This document shows, piece by piece, positions 45,239-59,313 of a stretch of 64,000 bases of DNA. How positions within the stretch are numbered: the stretch's first letter is position 1; each line of letters begins with the position of its first letter. The notes under the pieces were generated by a model. It saw only the letters and a list, made by a program, of their open reading frames with translations, had not been told where the DNA came from and did not search any database. The position numbers were made by a program, and so were the translations under genes. This stretch comes from Mycolicibacter terrae. GTDB taxonomy: Bacteria > Actinomycetota > Actinomycetes > Mycobacteriales > Mycobacteriaceae. Where the stretch lies: the NCBI RefSeq assembly GCF_010727125.1, contig NZ_AP022564.1:1860001-1924000 (forward strand). The letters run 5' to 3'.

Positions 45239-45268
45239 CCACCAAGACATTAAGGACACGGATCACCA

Positions 45269-47318
<2,050 letters not shown>

Positions 47319-47321
47319 GAC

Positions 47322-47819
47322 GTGCGACTCGAGCAGTTCTATCAGGAAGTGATCCTCGATCACTACAAGCATCCCCAGCACCGCGGCCTGCGGGAGCCGT
47401 ACGGAGCCGAGGTGCACCACGTCAACCCGACCTGCGGCGATGAGCTGACCCTGCGGGTGGCGCTGTCGGGCGACGGTGAGCAGATCGCCGACGTCTCCTA
47501 CGACGGGCAGGGCTGCTCGATCTCCCAGGCGGCGACCTCGGTGCTGGCCACCCAGGTGATCGGAACGACGGTGACGCAGGCTTTGACGACCTTCGACGCG
47601 TTCCACGAGATGGTGTCGTCGCGGGGGACCGTCGAGGGTGACGAGGAGGTGCTCGGCGACGGGATCGCGTTCGCCGGGGTGTCGAAGTATCCGGCGCGGG
47701 TCAAGTGCGCGCTGCTCGGCTGGATGGCGTTCAAAGACGCGTTGGCGCAGGCTCTCGCGAAGACAGCGGAACAACCACTGGCGTCCGTCAGTGCGACAAC
47801 TCAGGAGATGAAGCAATGA
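47322..47819 (+). CDS. sufU: Sulfur-transfer protein SufU
   Basis: The 165-residue IscU-like protein takes sulfur from SufS rather than acting as the main scaffold. The three zinc-ligand cysteines are visible in VNPTCGDELTL, DGQGCSISQAATSVL and ARVKCALLGWMAF. The GTG start is three bases past sufS. It overlaps the next gene by four bases (ATGA). Homologue of Rv1465. Confidence 0.95.
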   Translation: MRLEQFYQEVILDHYKHPQHRGLREPYGAEVHHVNPTCGDELTLRVALSGDGEQIADVSYDGQGCSISQAATSVLATQVIGTTVTQALTTFDAFHEMVSSRGTVEGDEEVLGDGIAFAGVSKYPARVKCALLGWMAFKDALAQALAKTAEQPLASVSATTQEMKQ

Positions 47820-48157
47820 GCGAAACCGGACCGGAGGAACTGCTCGCCGAGGTCGAGGAGTCGATGCATGATGTCATCGACCCCGAGATCGGCATCAACG
47901 TCATGGATTTGGGGCTGGTCTACGATTTGGCGATCCGCCAGGACGAGGACGGTGCCGCCGCCGTCGTGACCATGACGCTCACCTCGCCGGCCTGCCCGCT
48001 GCAGGACATGATCGCCGAGCAGGTCGAGAACGCGACGGTGGGCGCGGGCCTGGTCAAAAAGCTCGACCTGTCCTGGGTCTGGGAGCCGGCCTGGGGCCCG
48101 GACAAGATCACCGACGAGGGACGCGAGATGATGCGCGCTGTCGGCTTCACGGTCTGA
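47816..48157 (+). CDS. sufT: SufT / DUF59 (MIP18-type) Fe-S maturation protein
   Basis: This 113-residue protein has the MIP18/DUF59 core: DVIDPEIGINVMDLGLVYDL followed by VTMTLTSPACPLQDMIAEQV. Such proteins help load Fe-S clusters into target enzymes. It is translationally coupled to sufU and is homologous to Rv1466. The symbol is applied by family and context. Confidence 0.88.
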   Translation: MSETGPEELLAEVEESMHDVIDPEIGINVMDLGLVYDLAIRQDEDGAAAVVTMTLTSPACPLQDMIAEQVENATVGAGLVKKLDLSWVWEPAWGPDKITDEGREMMRAVGFTV

Positions 48158-48170
48158 GGGAGCCGGCCGC

Positions 48171-48983
48171 GTGTTCTGGCTGTGCAGGACATGCGGCGTC
48201 GAGCACGACGCCACGCCGGAGGTCTGCACCATCTGCGCCGACGAGCGGCAGTGGGTGCCGGCCGAGGGCCAGCAGTGGGCGACGCTGGAGGAGTTGGCCG
48301 CCGAGGGCGTCCGGTCCACGGTCGCCGTCCTCGAACCCGGGCTGATCGCCCTCGGCAGCACTCCGCCGCTGGGCATCGGTCAGCTGGGCAAGCTGGTGTG
48401 CACCGCGGGCGGGAACGTGCTGTGGGATCCCTCGGGCTTCCTCGACGATGCCGCGGTGGCCGCGGTGACCGAGCACGGCCCGCTCGTGGGGATCGTCGCG
48501 AGCCACCCGCACATGTTCGGCGCCCAGGTCCAGTGGAGCCGCCGGCTCGGCGGGGTGCCGGTGTATGTCAACGCCGCCGACGCGCAATGGGTGATGCGGC
48601 CCGACCCGGTGATCAGCTACTGGTCAGACCGCTTGAGGCTCACACCGACGCTGACCGCGGTGCAGGTCGGGGGTCATTTCCCCGGCAGCGCGGTGGCCTG
48701 CTGGGAGGACGGCGCCGACGGGCGCGGTGTACTGCTGGTCGGCGACACCATCTTTCCGAACCCGGACCGGCGTACGGTGGCCTTCCTGCGCAGCTATCCG
48801 AATCGGATTCCGTTGTCGGCCGCGGTGGTGCAGCGCATGGCCGACACCCTCGCCGGGCTGCGCTTCGACCGGATCTACGGGCTGTTGGCCAATACCATCG
48901 ACACCGGCGGTGCGGCGGCGGTCCGATTCTCCGCCGACCGCCATGCCGCCTGGGTGCGCGGCGACTACGACGACCTGACGTGA
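48171..48983 (+). CDS. Zinc-ribbon plus metallo-beta-lactamase-like protein
   Basis: The 270-residue protein begins with a small zinc ribbon or rubredoxin-like knuckle pair (FWLCRTCGVEH and EVCTICADERQWV). A domain with the outline of the metallo-beta-lactamase fold follows: GGNVLWDPSGF, IVASHPHMFG, VGGHFPGSAVACWE and VLLVGDTIFP. The usual HxHxDH motif is reduced to HPHMFG, so two-metal hydrolase activity may be lost or altered. The GTG start is 13 bases after sufT, behind GAGGGAG, so it probably belongs to the suf operon. It is absent from the M. tuberculosis locus as I recall it. A redox or Fe-S role is a guess from position. Confidence 0.72.
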   Translation: MFWLCRTCGVEHDATPEVCTICADERQWVPAEGQQWATLEELAAEGVRSTVAVLEPGLIALGSTPPLGIGQLGKLVCTAGGNVLWDPSGFLDDAAVAAVTEHGPLVGIVASHPHMFGAQVQWSRRLGGVPVYVNAADAQWVMRPDPVISYWSDRLRLTPTLTAVQVGGHFPGSAVACWEDGADGRGVLLVGDTIFPNPDRRTVAFLRSYPNRIPLSAAVVQRMADTLAGLRFDRIYGLLANTIDTGGAAAVRFSADRHAAWVRGDYDDLT

Positions 48984-49095
48984 TCCGGCCCGAACGGCCG
49001 GGTGGCCGGGTGCGTGGCGGTCGCTGACATACTCGTCGCGTGAACCGCGTAAGGCCCCCGGCGGCGGTCGACTGCGACTGAGAAGAGCGGACAGG

Positions 49096-50829
49096 GTGAC
49101 GACGAGCAGGCGACGGTTCATGGCCGGGATGGCGGCTGCGGCGGCCGGTACGGCCGTCGGCGGTCTCGCCGGGTGTACGTCGCGGGGGCCCGGGGCCGAC
49201 ACCATCTTCATCGGTGGCCCGGTGGTCACGGTGGCGCCGGGGGCGCCCGAGGCCGAAGCGCTCGCGGTCACCGGCGCCCGGATCAGCAGGGTCGGCACCG
49301 CCGAAGACGTGCTGCGGCTGCGGGGATCGGAGACCACCGTGGTCGACCTGCGCGGCCGGGCGTTGCTGCCGGCGTTCGTGGAACCGCATGGTCACCCGTT
49401 CGAGATGGGCACCACCCTGGCCCCGCCGGCCATCGACGTGCGTCCCTTCACGGTCTCGACCGCCAGCGGCGTGTTCGAGAAGCTGACCGAGGCCGTGGCC
49501 GACACCCCCAAAGGGCAGCCGATCCTGCTCAACGGCGTGGACCCGCTGCTGCAGACCGGGCTGGGGTCGTTCACCCGCACCGAGCTGGACCGACTGGCGC
49601 CGCACAACCCCGTGGTGATCATCACCAACAGCGGCCACGCCGGCTATGGCAATACCGCCGCGTTCGCCGCGGCCGGGATCACCAAGACCACCCCCAACCC
49701 GCTCGGTGCGCAGTATCTGCACGGGCCCGACGGGCAGCTGACCGGCGAGGTGCGCGAGGCGGCGGCGCTGATGGCGCTGACCGCGCCGTTCTCCGGTGCG
49801 ATCATGGCCAACGCCGGCGACAACCTGCGCTGGGCCTACGCTCAGCTGGCCCGCGCGGGTATCGCGACCGCAACCGAGCATTCCTACGACGCGCGTTCGC
49901 AATCCGAGGTCTTCGGAAAGTTGGCCCAGCAGGCCGACTGCGCGGTGCGGGTCCGTGCCTACGAGATCGGCACCCCTGAGCTGGCCGACGACCCGAACAA
50001 CGTGCGCGGCAAGCGGGCCGGTGCCGACGTGCTGTTCGACAAGATCGGGATGAAGATCTGGGCCGACGGATCGCCATGGCAGGGCAACATCTTCACCACG
50101 TTCCCGTACCTGAACAACGCGACCACCGCGGGGATGGGGCTGGGTCGCGACCACCGCGGCGGGATGAACTACACCCCCGAACAGATCCAGCAGCTGGCAA
50201 CGGCTTTCATCGATCAGCGTTGGCAGGTCTCCTGCCACGTGCACGGTGATGCCGCCATCGATGTCGTCATGGACGCCTTCGAGCAGGCGCGGGTGTCCCC
50301 GGCGCTGCGGCCACGGCTTGAACACGTCGGGGCCATGCGGCCCGATCAGTTCGCCCGGGCCGCGCACCTGGGCGTCACCCCGAGCCTGTTCATCGAGCAC
50401 ATCTATTTCTGGGGAGATGTGTTGGTGGACAAGTTGTTCGGTTCCGATCACGGGGCGCACTGGATGTCGGCGCGTTCGGCTTTCGATGCGGGGCTGCGCG
50501 TCTCGTTTCACAACGACGGCACCGTCACCCCGCCCGACCCGATCGGCAACATCGCCACCGCGGTGAACCGCATCGCCAAGGGCAGCGGCCGGGTACTGGC
50601 CCCTGAACAGCGGATCGGCGTCGACGAGGCGCTTCGGGCGCAGACCATCAACGCCGCCTGGCAGCTGCGGCTGGACACCGAGATCGGCAGCCTGGAAGCC
50701 GGCAAGTACGCCGATCTGGTGGTGCTCTCGCGCAACCCACGGCGTATCCCGCCGGCCGACCTTCGCGACGTCGCGGTCGAGGCGACCTATCTGATGGGGC
50801 GACAGACCTACGGCAAGGTGCTGGGGTAA
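49096..50829 (+). CDS. Tat-exported amidohydrolase lipoprotein (YtcJ-like)
   Basis: The 577-residue protein has a twin-arginine signal (TSRRRFMAG) that ends in a lipobox LAGC (Cys27), so it should be a folded, lipid-anchored periplasmic enzyme. The remainder is the amidohydrolase_3/YtcJ type. Metal ligands include HGH at residues 98-100 (VEPHGHPFEMG) and the His in SCHVHGDAAIDVVMDAF, and the C-terminal SLEAGKYADLVVLSRNP closes the composite domain. The substrate is unknown. No fadE15 cluster is found here, unlike in M. tuberculosis. It converges with a secreted DUF5666-like gene. Confidence 0.85.
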   Translation: MTTSRRRFMAGMAAAAAGTAVGGLAGCTSRGPGADTIFIGGPVVTVAPGAPEAEALAVTGARISRVGTAEDVLRLRGSETTVVDLRGRALLPAFVEPHGHPFEMGTTLAPPAIDVRPFTVSTASGVFEKLTEAVADTPKGQPILLNGVDPLLQTGLGSFTRTELDRLAPHNPVVIITNSGHAGYGNTAAFAAAGITKTTPNPLGAQYLHGPDGQLTGEVREAAALMALTAPFSGAIMANAGDNLRWAYAQLARAGIATATEHSYDARSQSEVFGKLAQQADCAVRVRAYEIGTPELADDPNNVRGKRAGADVLFDKIGMKIWADGSPWQGNIFTTFPYLNNATTAGMGLGRDHRGGMNYTPEQIQQLATAFIDQRWQVSCHVHGDAAIDVVMDAFEQARVSPALRPRLEHVGAMRPDQFARAAHLGVTPSLFIEHIYFWGDVLVDKLFGSDHGAHWMSARSAFDAGLRVSFHNDGTVTPPDPIGNIATAVNRIAKGSGRVLAPEQRIGVDEALRAQTINAAWQLRLDTEIGSLEAGKYADLVVLSRNPRRIPPADLRDVAVEATYLMGRQTYGKVLG

Positions 50830-50834
50830 GCGAC

Positions 50835-51491
50835 TTACATCGCCGGTTCGGGGCAGGCGTCGCCGTCGGGCGCCCAGACCGAGATCCTGGTCGCCTGCAG
50901 CACGCCGTTACCGTCCTTCTCGCCGCGGGCGGCGACGCACTTGCCGTCACTGATCACCCCGGCGCCGACGGTGACCATCCTGCGCAGGTGGGTGTCGTCG
51001 TTGACCGTCACGGTGGTCTGCCCGTTCGCGCCGGTCACGGTGATGGTGTCGCCGGCCACGGAGTCGACGACCCCGCGGACCCCGCGATGCGGAGCGGGCG
51101 GGGCGGGGGCGTCGGCGGCAGCGGCCGGCCGCTGCGGGCACTTGCCGTCGATCGGGGTGCTGATCGCCACCCACTTCGCGGTGATGGCGCCGCTGTCTGC
51201 CGGGGCGCTGCCCGGGGCGGCGCCGGCCTTGATGCAGGTGCCGGCGGTGATCTCGCCGAGCTGCGCCGGTACCGGCTCGACGATGCGGGTGGAGTCACTG
51301 AAGGCGACGGTGGCGGAGCCGGCGGGCCTGGCCACCTCGAAAGTGCTGCCGGTCACCGAGGACACCGGGCCGATCACCCGGTCGCCCTCGGCGTGGGCCG
51401 ATGCCGGGACGAACAGGGCCGCAGCGAACAGCGCTGCGGCACCGGTGAGCGTGCAGAGCGCCGGTGCAGCGGTACTGGGGAGGGCAGACAT
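50835..51491 (-). CDS. Secreted DUF5666-like protein
   Basis: This 218-residue protein has a Sec signal peptide (hydrophobic about 10-30, ending ASAHA). Two similar beta-rich repeats follow, each like the DUF5666 OB-type domain: about 35-110 (VIGPVSSVTGSTFEVARP...GTCIKAG) and about 135-205 (VRGVVDSVAGDTITVTGANG...GKCVAARG). Each repeat carries a Cys. An Ala/Pro linker separates them. Function is unknown; the family is common in secreted mycobacterial proteins. It converges on the amidohydrolase gene and is divergent from the thioredoxin gene. Confidence 0.7.
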   Translation of the reverse strand: MSALPSTAAPALCTLTGAAALFAAALFVPASAHAEGDRVIGPVSSVTGSTFEVARPAGSATVAFSDSTRIVEPVPAQLGEITAGTCIKAGAAPGSAPADSGAITAKWVAISTPIDGKCPQRPAAAADAPAPPAPHRGVRGVVDSVAGDTITVTGANGQTTVTVNDDTHLRRMVTVGAGVISDGKCVAARGEKDGNGVLQATRISVWAPDGDACPEPAM

Positions 51492-51669
51492 CAGCAGTTC
51501 TCCGATCGTCGAGGTCGGCGACGGGTGTGTCGCCGGACACGTGTTACCACCGTCAATGGCCGAGTTAGCGCACAGCTAGGTCTACGCTATGAGCCCGCTG
51601 TGTAAGCTACTCCGTCCTTGCCCGGTCGCAGCCGGGAACACCACGGGGAGTCCGGGCGTTGGGGCAATC

Positions 51670-52050
51670 ATGGCAACTCAAGACCTCACCGCGGCGAAGT
51701 TCGAAGAAACCATCGCCGACAACGACATTGTCCTGGTCGATTTCTGGGCCTCCTGGTGCGGGCCGTGTAAATCCTTCGCACCGACGTTCGAGTCCGCCTC
51801 GGAGAACCACCCCGACGTGGTGTTCGCCAAGGTCGACACCGAGGCCGAGCAGCAGCTGGCCGCCGCCGCCCAGATCCGGTCCATCCCCACGCTGATGGCG
51901 TTCAAGAAGGGCACGCTGGTGTTCAACCAGGCCGGCGCGCTACCCGCCGCGGCGCTGGAGCACCTGGTCCAGCAGGTCAAGGATCTCGACATCGACGCAG
52001 CGGTGGCCGCACAACAGCAGGCGTCGCAGGACAAGCCCGAGCAGGTCTGA
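51670..52050 (+). CDS. trxA: Thioredoxin
   Basis: The 126-residue cytosolic thioredoxin has the active-site WCGPC (Cys30, Cys33) in VLVDFWASWCGPCKSF and cis-Pro in IRSIPTLMAFKKG. The C-terminal tail is longer than in E. coli TrxA and rich in Gln/Ala. The start at 51670 is set by homology, as an upstream frame to 51589 adds unrelated residues. It matches Rv1470, but the trxB1 gene (Rv1471) that follows there is missing here. Confidence 0.92.
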   Translation: MATQDLTAAKFEETIADNDIVLVDFWASWCGPCKSFAPTFESASENHPDVVFAKVDTEAEQQLAAAAQIRSIPTLMAFKKGTLVFNQAGALPAAALEHLVQQVKDLDIDAAVAAQQQASQDKPEQV

Positions 52051-52076
52051 TCCGCGGCACGCGATAGCGTGCAGCG

Positions 52077-52910
52077 GTGACCACCGCATCGCACAACGGC
52101 TCCGAATTCGTCCTCGTCGAACGCCCGCGTCCGCAGGTCGCCCTGATCACGCTGAACCGCCCGGAGCGGATGAACTCGATGGCGTTCGACGTGATGGTGC
52201 CGCTGCGTGATGTCCTGGCGCAGATCAGCTACGACAACTCGGTGCGGGTGGTCGTGCTCACCGGGGCGGGGCGGGGATTCTCCTCGGGCGCCGACCACAA
52301 GTCGGCCGGTTCGGTGCCGCACGTGGCCGGACTGACCCGGCCGAGTTTCGGGTTGCGATCGATGGAACTGCTCGACGACATCATCCTGTCGCTTCGGCGC
52401 CTGCACCAGCCGGTGATCGCGGCGGTCAACGGCGCGGCGATCGGCGGCGGCCTGTGCCTGGCGCTGGCGGCCGACATCAGGGTCGCCGCGACGGACGCTT
52501 ATTTCCGGGCGGCCGGGATCAACAACGGCCTGACCGCCAGCGAACTGGGGCTGAGTTATCTGCTGCCGCGGGCGATCGGGGCGTCGCGGGCGTTCGAGAT
52601 CATGCTCACCGGACGCGACGTCGACGCCGCCGAGGCCGAGCGGATCGGTCTGGTCTCCCGGGTGGTCGAGTCGGCGGATCTCCTGGACACCTGCTATGAC
52701 CTGGCCGAGCGGATCGCCGGATTCTCCCGGCCGGGTACCGAACTGACCAAGCGGACTCTTTGGAGCGGACTCGATGCCGGTAGTCTGGAGGGGCACATGC
52801 AGGCCGAGGGGCTCGGACAGCTCTATGTGCGCCTGTTGACCAGCAACTTCGAGGAAGCCGTCGCTGCGCGCGCCGAGAAGCGCCCACCGGTCTTCACCGA
52901 CGACAAGTAA
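52077..52910 (+). CDS. Enoyl-CoA hydratase/isomerase family protein (EchA12-like)
   Basis: The 277-residue crotonase-fold protein has the CoA/oxyanion segments GRGFSSGADHKSAGS and AVNGAAIGGGLCLALAADIRVA. The usual catalytic glutamates are not both evident (NNGLTASELGLSYLLPRAIG carries one), so hydratase activity is not certain. It lies between trxA and the ABC-F gene, the place of echA12 (Rv1472). The start is a GTG at 52077 with weak ribosome binding. Confidence 0.85.
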   Translation: MTTASHNGSEFVLVERPRPQVALITLNRPERMNSMAFDVMVPLRDVLAQISYDNSVRVVVLTGAGRGFSSGADHKSAGSVPHVAGLTRPSFGLRSMELLDDIILSLRRLHQPVIAAVNGAAIGGGLCLALAADIRVAATDAYFRAAGINNGLTASELGLSYLLPRAIGASRAFEIMLTGRDVDAAEAERIGLVSRVVESADLLDTCYDLAERIAGFSRPGTELTKRTLWSGLDAGSLEGHMQAEGLGQLYVRLLTSNFEEAVAARAEKRPPVFTDDK

Positions 52911-52933
52911 TCGACTCAGGAGTATGCGCGCCC

Positions 52934-54571
<1,638 letters not shown>

Positions 54572-54674
54572 CGGAGGGTCGCGGTACGCCTGCATTTTCC
54601 GCCAAAGCCGCCCGGTATCGCCGACGCCTTCCTACGCTGAACCCGTTGGTACGGCGAGGGGATGGTGAGGGGAC

Positions 54675-54872
54675 GTGGCGATGACGAAACCGGACAAGCT
54701 GCGCGATCGACAGCTCGTCGAGTTGCGCAACGCCTACGAGCGCGGGGCCAGCATCCGCACCCTGGCGGTGTCCACCGGGCGATCGTACGGATCGGTGCAC
54801 AGCATGCTGCGGGAGTCGGGTGTGGCGATGCGCAGCCGCGGCGGGCCCAATCACCGCACCCGGCCCACCTAG
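54675..54872 (+). CDS. Small helix-turn-helix protein (Rv1473A-like)
   Basis: The 65-residue basic protein contains a helix-turn-helix-like stretch (YERGASIRTLAVSTGRSYGS followed by VHSMLRESG), similar to the small AsnC/resolvase-like HTH of Rv1473A. It ends in a charged tail (RGGPNHRTRPT). Start options are GTG 54675 and ATG 54681. It lies 103 bases after the ABC-F gene and converges with the acn regulator. The target is unknown. Confidence 0.75.
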   Translation: MAMTKPDKLRDRQLVELRNAYERGASIRTLAVSTGRSYGSVHSMLRESGVAMRSRGGPNHRTRPT

Positions 54873-54963
54873 CCCCCCGTCCGGCGAGCGTGCGTGTCTG
54901 CACGCGACACAGCGGCGGTGAGTGGCATTGTGTGCACGTTCGCGCCGGGCGGGGGAGCCGAAA

Positions 54964-55527
54964 TCAGCGCTGCCGCACCGAATCCTCCACCAGATCAAGC
55001 ACCGCCGACAGCCGCCGGGGATCCTCGCCCGAGGCCAGCCGCGCCACCAGGCCGTCGAGCACCAGGTCCAGATAAGTGTGCAGGACGTCGGCCGGAACGT
55101 CGTCGCGCAGTCGGCCGGCCTGCTTCTGCCGATGGAGCCGATCCGTTGTCGCAGCTGACAATTCGGCTGAGCGCTCCGCCCAGCCGCGGCTGAACTCGGG
55201 GTCGTGGCGCAGTTTGCGCGCGATCTCCAGCCGGGTGGCCAGCCAGTCGTACTGCTCCGGCGCGGCCAGCATGTCCCGCATCACGCCGATCAGGCCGGAC
55301 CGGGCGGCCACCTCCGCCATCTGCGCGGCATCCTCTTGGGCGAGCTCGAAGAACAGGGTGTCCTTGTCGCGGAAGTGGTGGAAGATCGCGCCCCGCGACA
55401 GCCCGACGGTCTGCTCCAGGCGTCGCACCGTGGCCCCGTCGTAGCCGTAGGCGGCGAAGCACCGCCGCGCGCCGTCAAGGATCTGGCGACGCCGGGCCGC
55501 CAGGTGATCCTCGCTGACCCTGGGCAT
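54964..55527 (-). CDS. acnR: TetR-family regulator of aconitase (AcnR-like)
   Basis: The 187-residue repressor has the TetR DNA-binding helix-turn-helix near the N-terminus (RRQILDGARRCFAAYGYDGATVRRLEQTVG, then SRGAIFHHFRDKDTLFFELA) and a helical ligand domain. It lies 23 bases downstream of acn on the same strand, exactly as AcnR of Corynebacterium and Rv1474c. AcnR represses acn and responds to citrate or metal in Corynebacterium. A matching operator is present upstream of acn (58453-58468). Confidence 0.88.
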   Translation of the reverse strand: MPRVSEDHLAARRRQILDGARRCFAAYGYDGATVRRLEQTVGLSRGAIFHHFRDKDTLFFELAQEDAAQMAEVAARSGLIGVMRDMLAAPEQYDWLATRLEIARKLRHDPEFSRGWAERSAELSAATTDRLHRQKQAGRLRDDVPADVLHTYLDLVLDGLVARLASGEDPRRLSAVLDLVEDSVRQR

Positions 55528-55550
55528 CAGCTGCTCGCCGCCTACGCGGA

Positions 55551-58385
<2,835 letters not shown>

Positions 58386-58452
58386 TTCAACTCCCCGAGA
58401 TCGAGTTCTCCTCCATCGACGGGTCCGCGCCGACGGGCGTCATAAACCCTAA

Positions 58453-58468
58453 CAGTACGGTTGTCCTG
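58453..58468. promoter_or_regulatory. AcnR-type operator upstream of acn
   Basis: CAGTACGGTTGTCCTG matches the Corynebacterium AcnR consensus CAGNACNNNCGTACTG, as I recall it, at all but two defined positions and keeps its dyad symmetry. It lies 68 bp before acn and 51 bp before the divergent Rv1476 homologue, beside AT-rich promoter-like DNA, so it could control both. Confidence 0.65.
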
Positions 58469-58504
58469 TATAAAGTAAGGATCACCTCACCTGAGCGGGG
58501 TTGA

Positions 58505-58510
58505 TACCGT
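58505..58510 (+). promoter_or_regulatory. -10 element for the leaderless Rv1476-like gene
   Basis: TACCGT fits TANNNT; its last base is nine before the GTG at 58519. Another AT-rich patch (TATAAAGT, 58470-58477) lies upstream and could be an alternative promoter. Confidence 0.4.
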
Positions 58511-58518
58511 CATCGCTC

Positions 58519-59070
58519 GTGACCACCCCGCATCCGCCGGCCTACATTCCCGGCGAGCTCTGCCTCACCGTCGGACTCGACCCGGCAACCCCGCCCGATG
58601 AGTGCATGGCGCTGGTCAAGGTTGCCGTGGCCGTCGACGGGGTGAGCGCGCCGGCGGCTGACGTACCGGCGTTGCGCAACGTCGTGGCCGATGCGGCCCG
58701 CGACGGCATCGACCTCAAGATCGTCGAGGTCGCCCGTAACCCGGGGATGGACACCGCGCTGCGCGACGTCGCCACGGTGGTGGGCTACGACTATCCGGAC
58801 TCCACCGTGCTGGTGCTCAGTACCACTTACGTCGGCAGCTACAGCGGACAGTTTCACCGGGCCAAATTGGAGGCCGCCGAGGATCACGCCAAAACCGGCG
58901 ACCCGGTGCTGTCCGCGCAGAATTTTCTCAATGAATTGAACACCCCCGATCTGCCGTGGACGGGACTGACGGTGGCACTGCTGATCGGGGTGGCGGCAGC
59001 GGCCGTCGGCACCCGTTTTCTGCAACGGCTCAGCAAACGCGACTCGGAACACGTCGGCGCCGTCGAGTAA
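58519..59070 (+). CDS. Membrane protein, Rv1476-like
   Basis: The 183-residue protein has a soluble N-terminal domain and one C-terminal transmembrane helix (TGLTVALLIGVAAAAVGTRF, about 153-172) followed by a short basic tail, an N-out single-pass layout. The N-terminal domain has TPHPPAYIPGELCLTVGLD and NPGMDTALRDVATVVG. It recalls TPM-like extracellular domains but I cannot confirm that. It matches Rv1476 in size and position, between acn and ripA. The start GTG 58519 is set by family length and a leaderless promoter motif. Confidence 0.8.
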   Translation: MTTPHPPAYIPGELCLTVGLDPATPPDECMALVKVAVAVDGVSAPAADVPALRNVVADAARDGIDLKIVEVARNPGMDTALRDVATVVGYDYPDSTVLVLSTTYVGSYSGQFHRAKLEAAEDHAKTGDPVLSAQNFLNELNTPDLPWTGLTVALLIGVAAAAVGTRFLQRLSKRDSEHVGAVE

Positions 59071-59099
59071 CGCATCTGAGCTACTGAAACACTGATTCC

Positions 59100-59118
59100 G
59101 GGCGATCAATGATCGCCC
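59100..59118 (+). terminator. Hairpin after the Rv1476-like gene
   Basis: GGGCGATC-AAT-GATCGCCC is a perfect 8-bp stem with a 3-base loop, 30 bases past the stop. The sequence after it (CTGTTCGGGCTTTCG) has a short T-run at a distance. It probably separates this transcript from ripA. Confidence 0.5.
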
Positions 59119-59144
59119 CTGTTCGGGCTTTCGCAAAGAACTAG

Positions 59145-59160
59145 GTCACCAGTCGGTCAC
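59145..59160 (+). promoter_or_regulatory. MtrA-like direct repeat upstream of ripA
   Basis: GTCACCAGTCGGTCAC is a direct repeat GTCAC-N6-GTCAC with an 11-base period, similar to the repeats reported for the essential response regulator MtrA, which controls ripA in mycobacteria. A related GTTAC (59189-59193) lies further down. The whole 240-bp leader is unusually AT-rich for this window. Confidence 0.45.
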
Positions 59161-59313
59161 AACCCGCTTAATTACAAAGACGTAGTTTGTTACGAACGTT
59201 TCTCCAGTGACTGATGTGACGTATGGTTCAAAAGTCGCAGCTGTTATCTGTGCTGTCGTCACCGGCCGAAGAGCGCGGCGCCGCCTGCCCGAGTCCGAGG
59301 AGATCCAAGCCGA

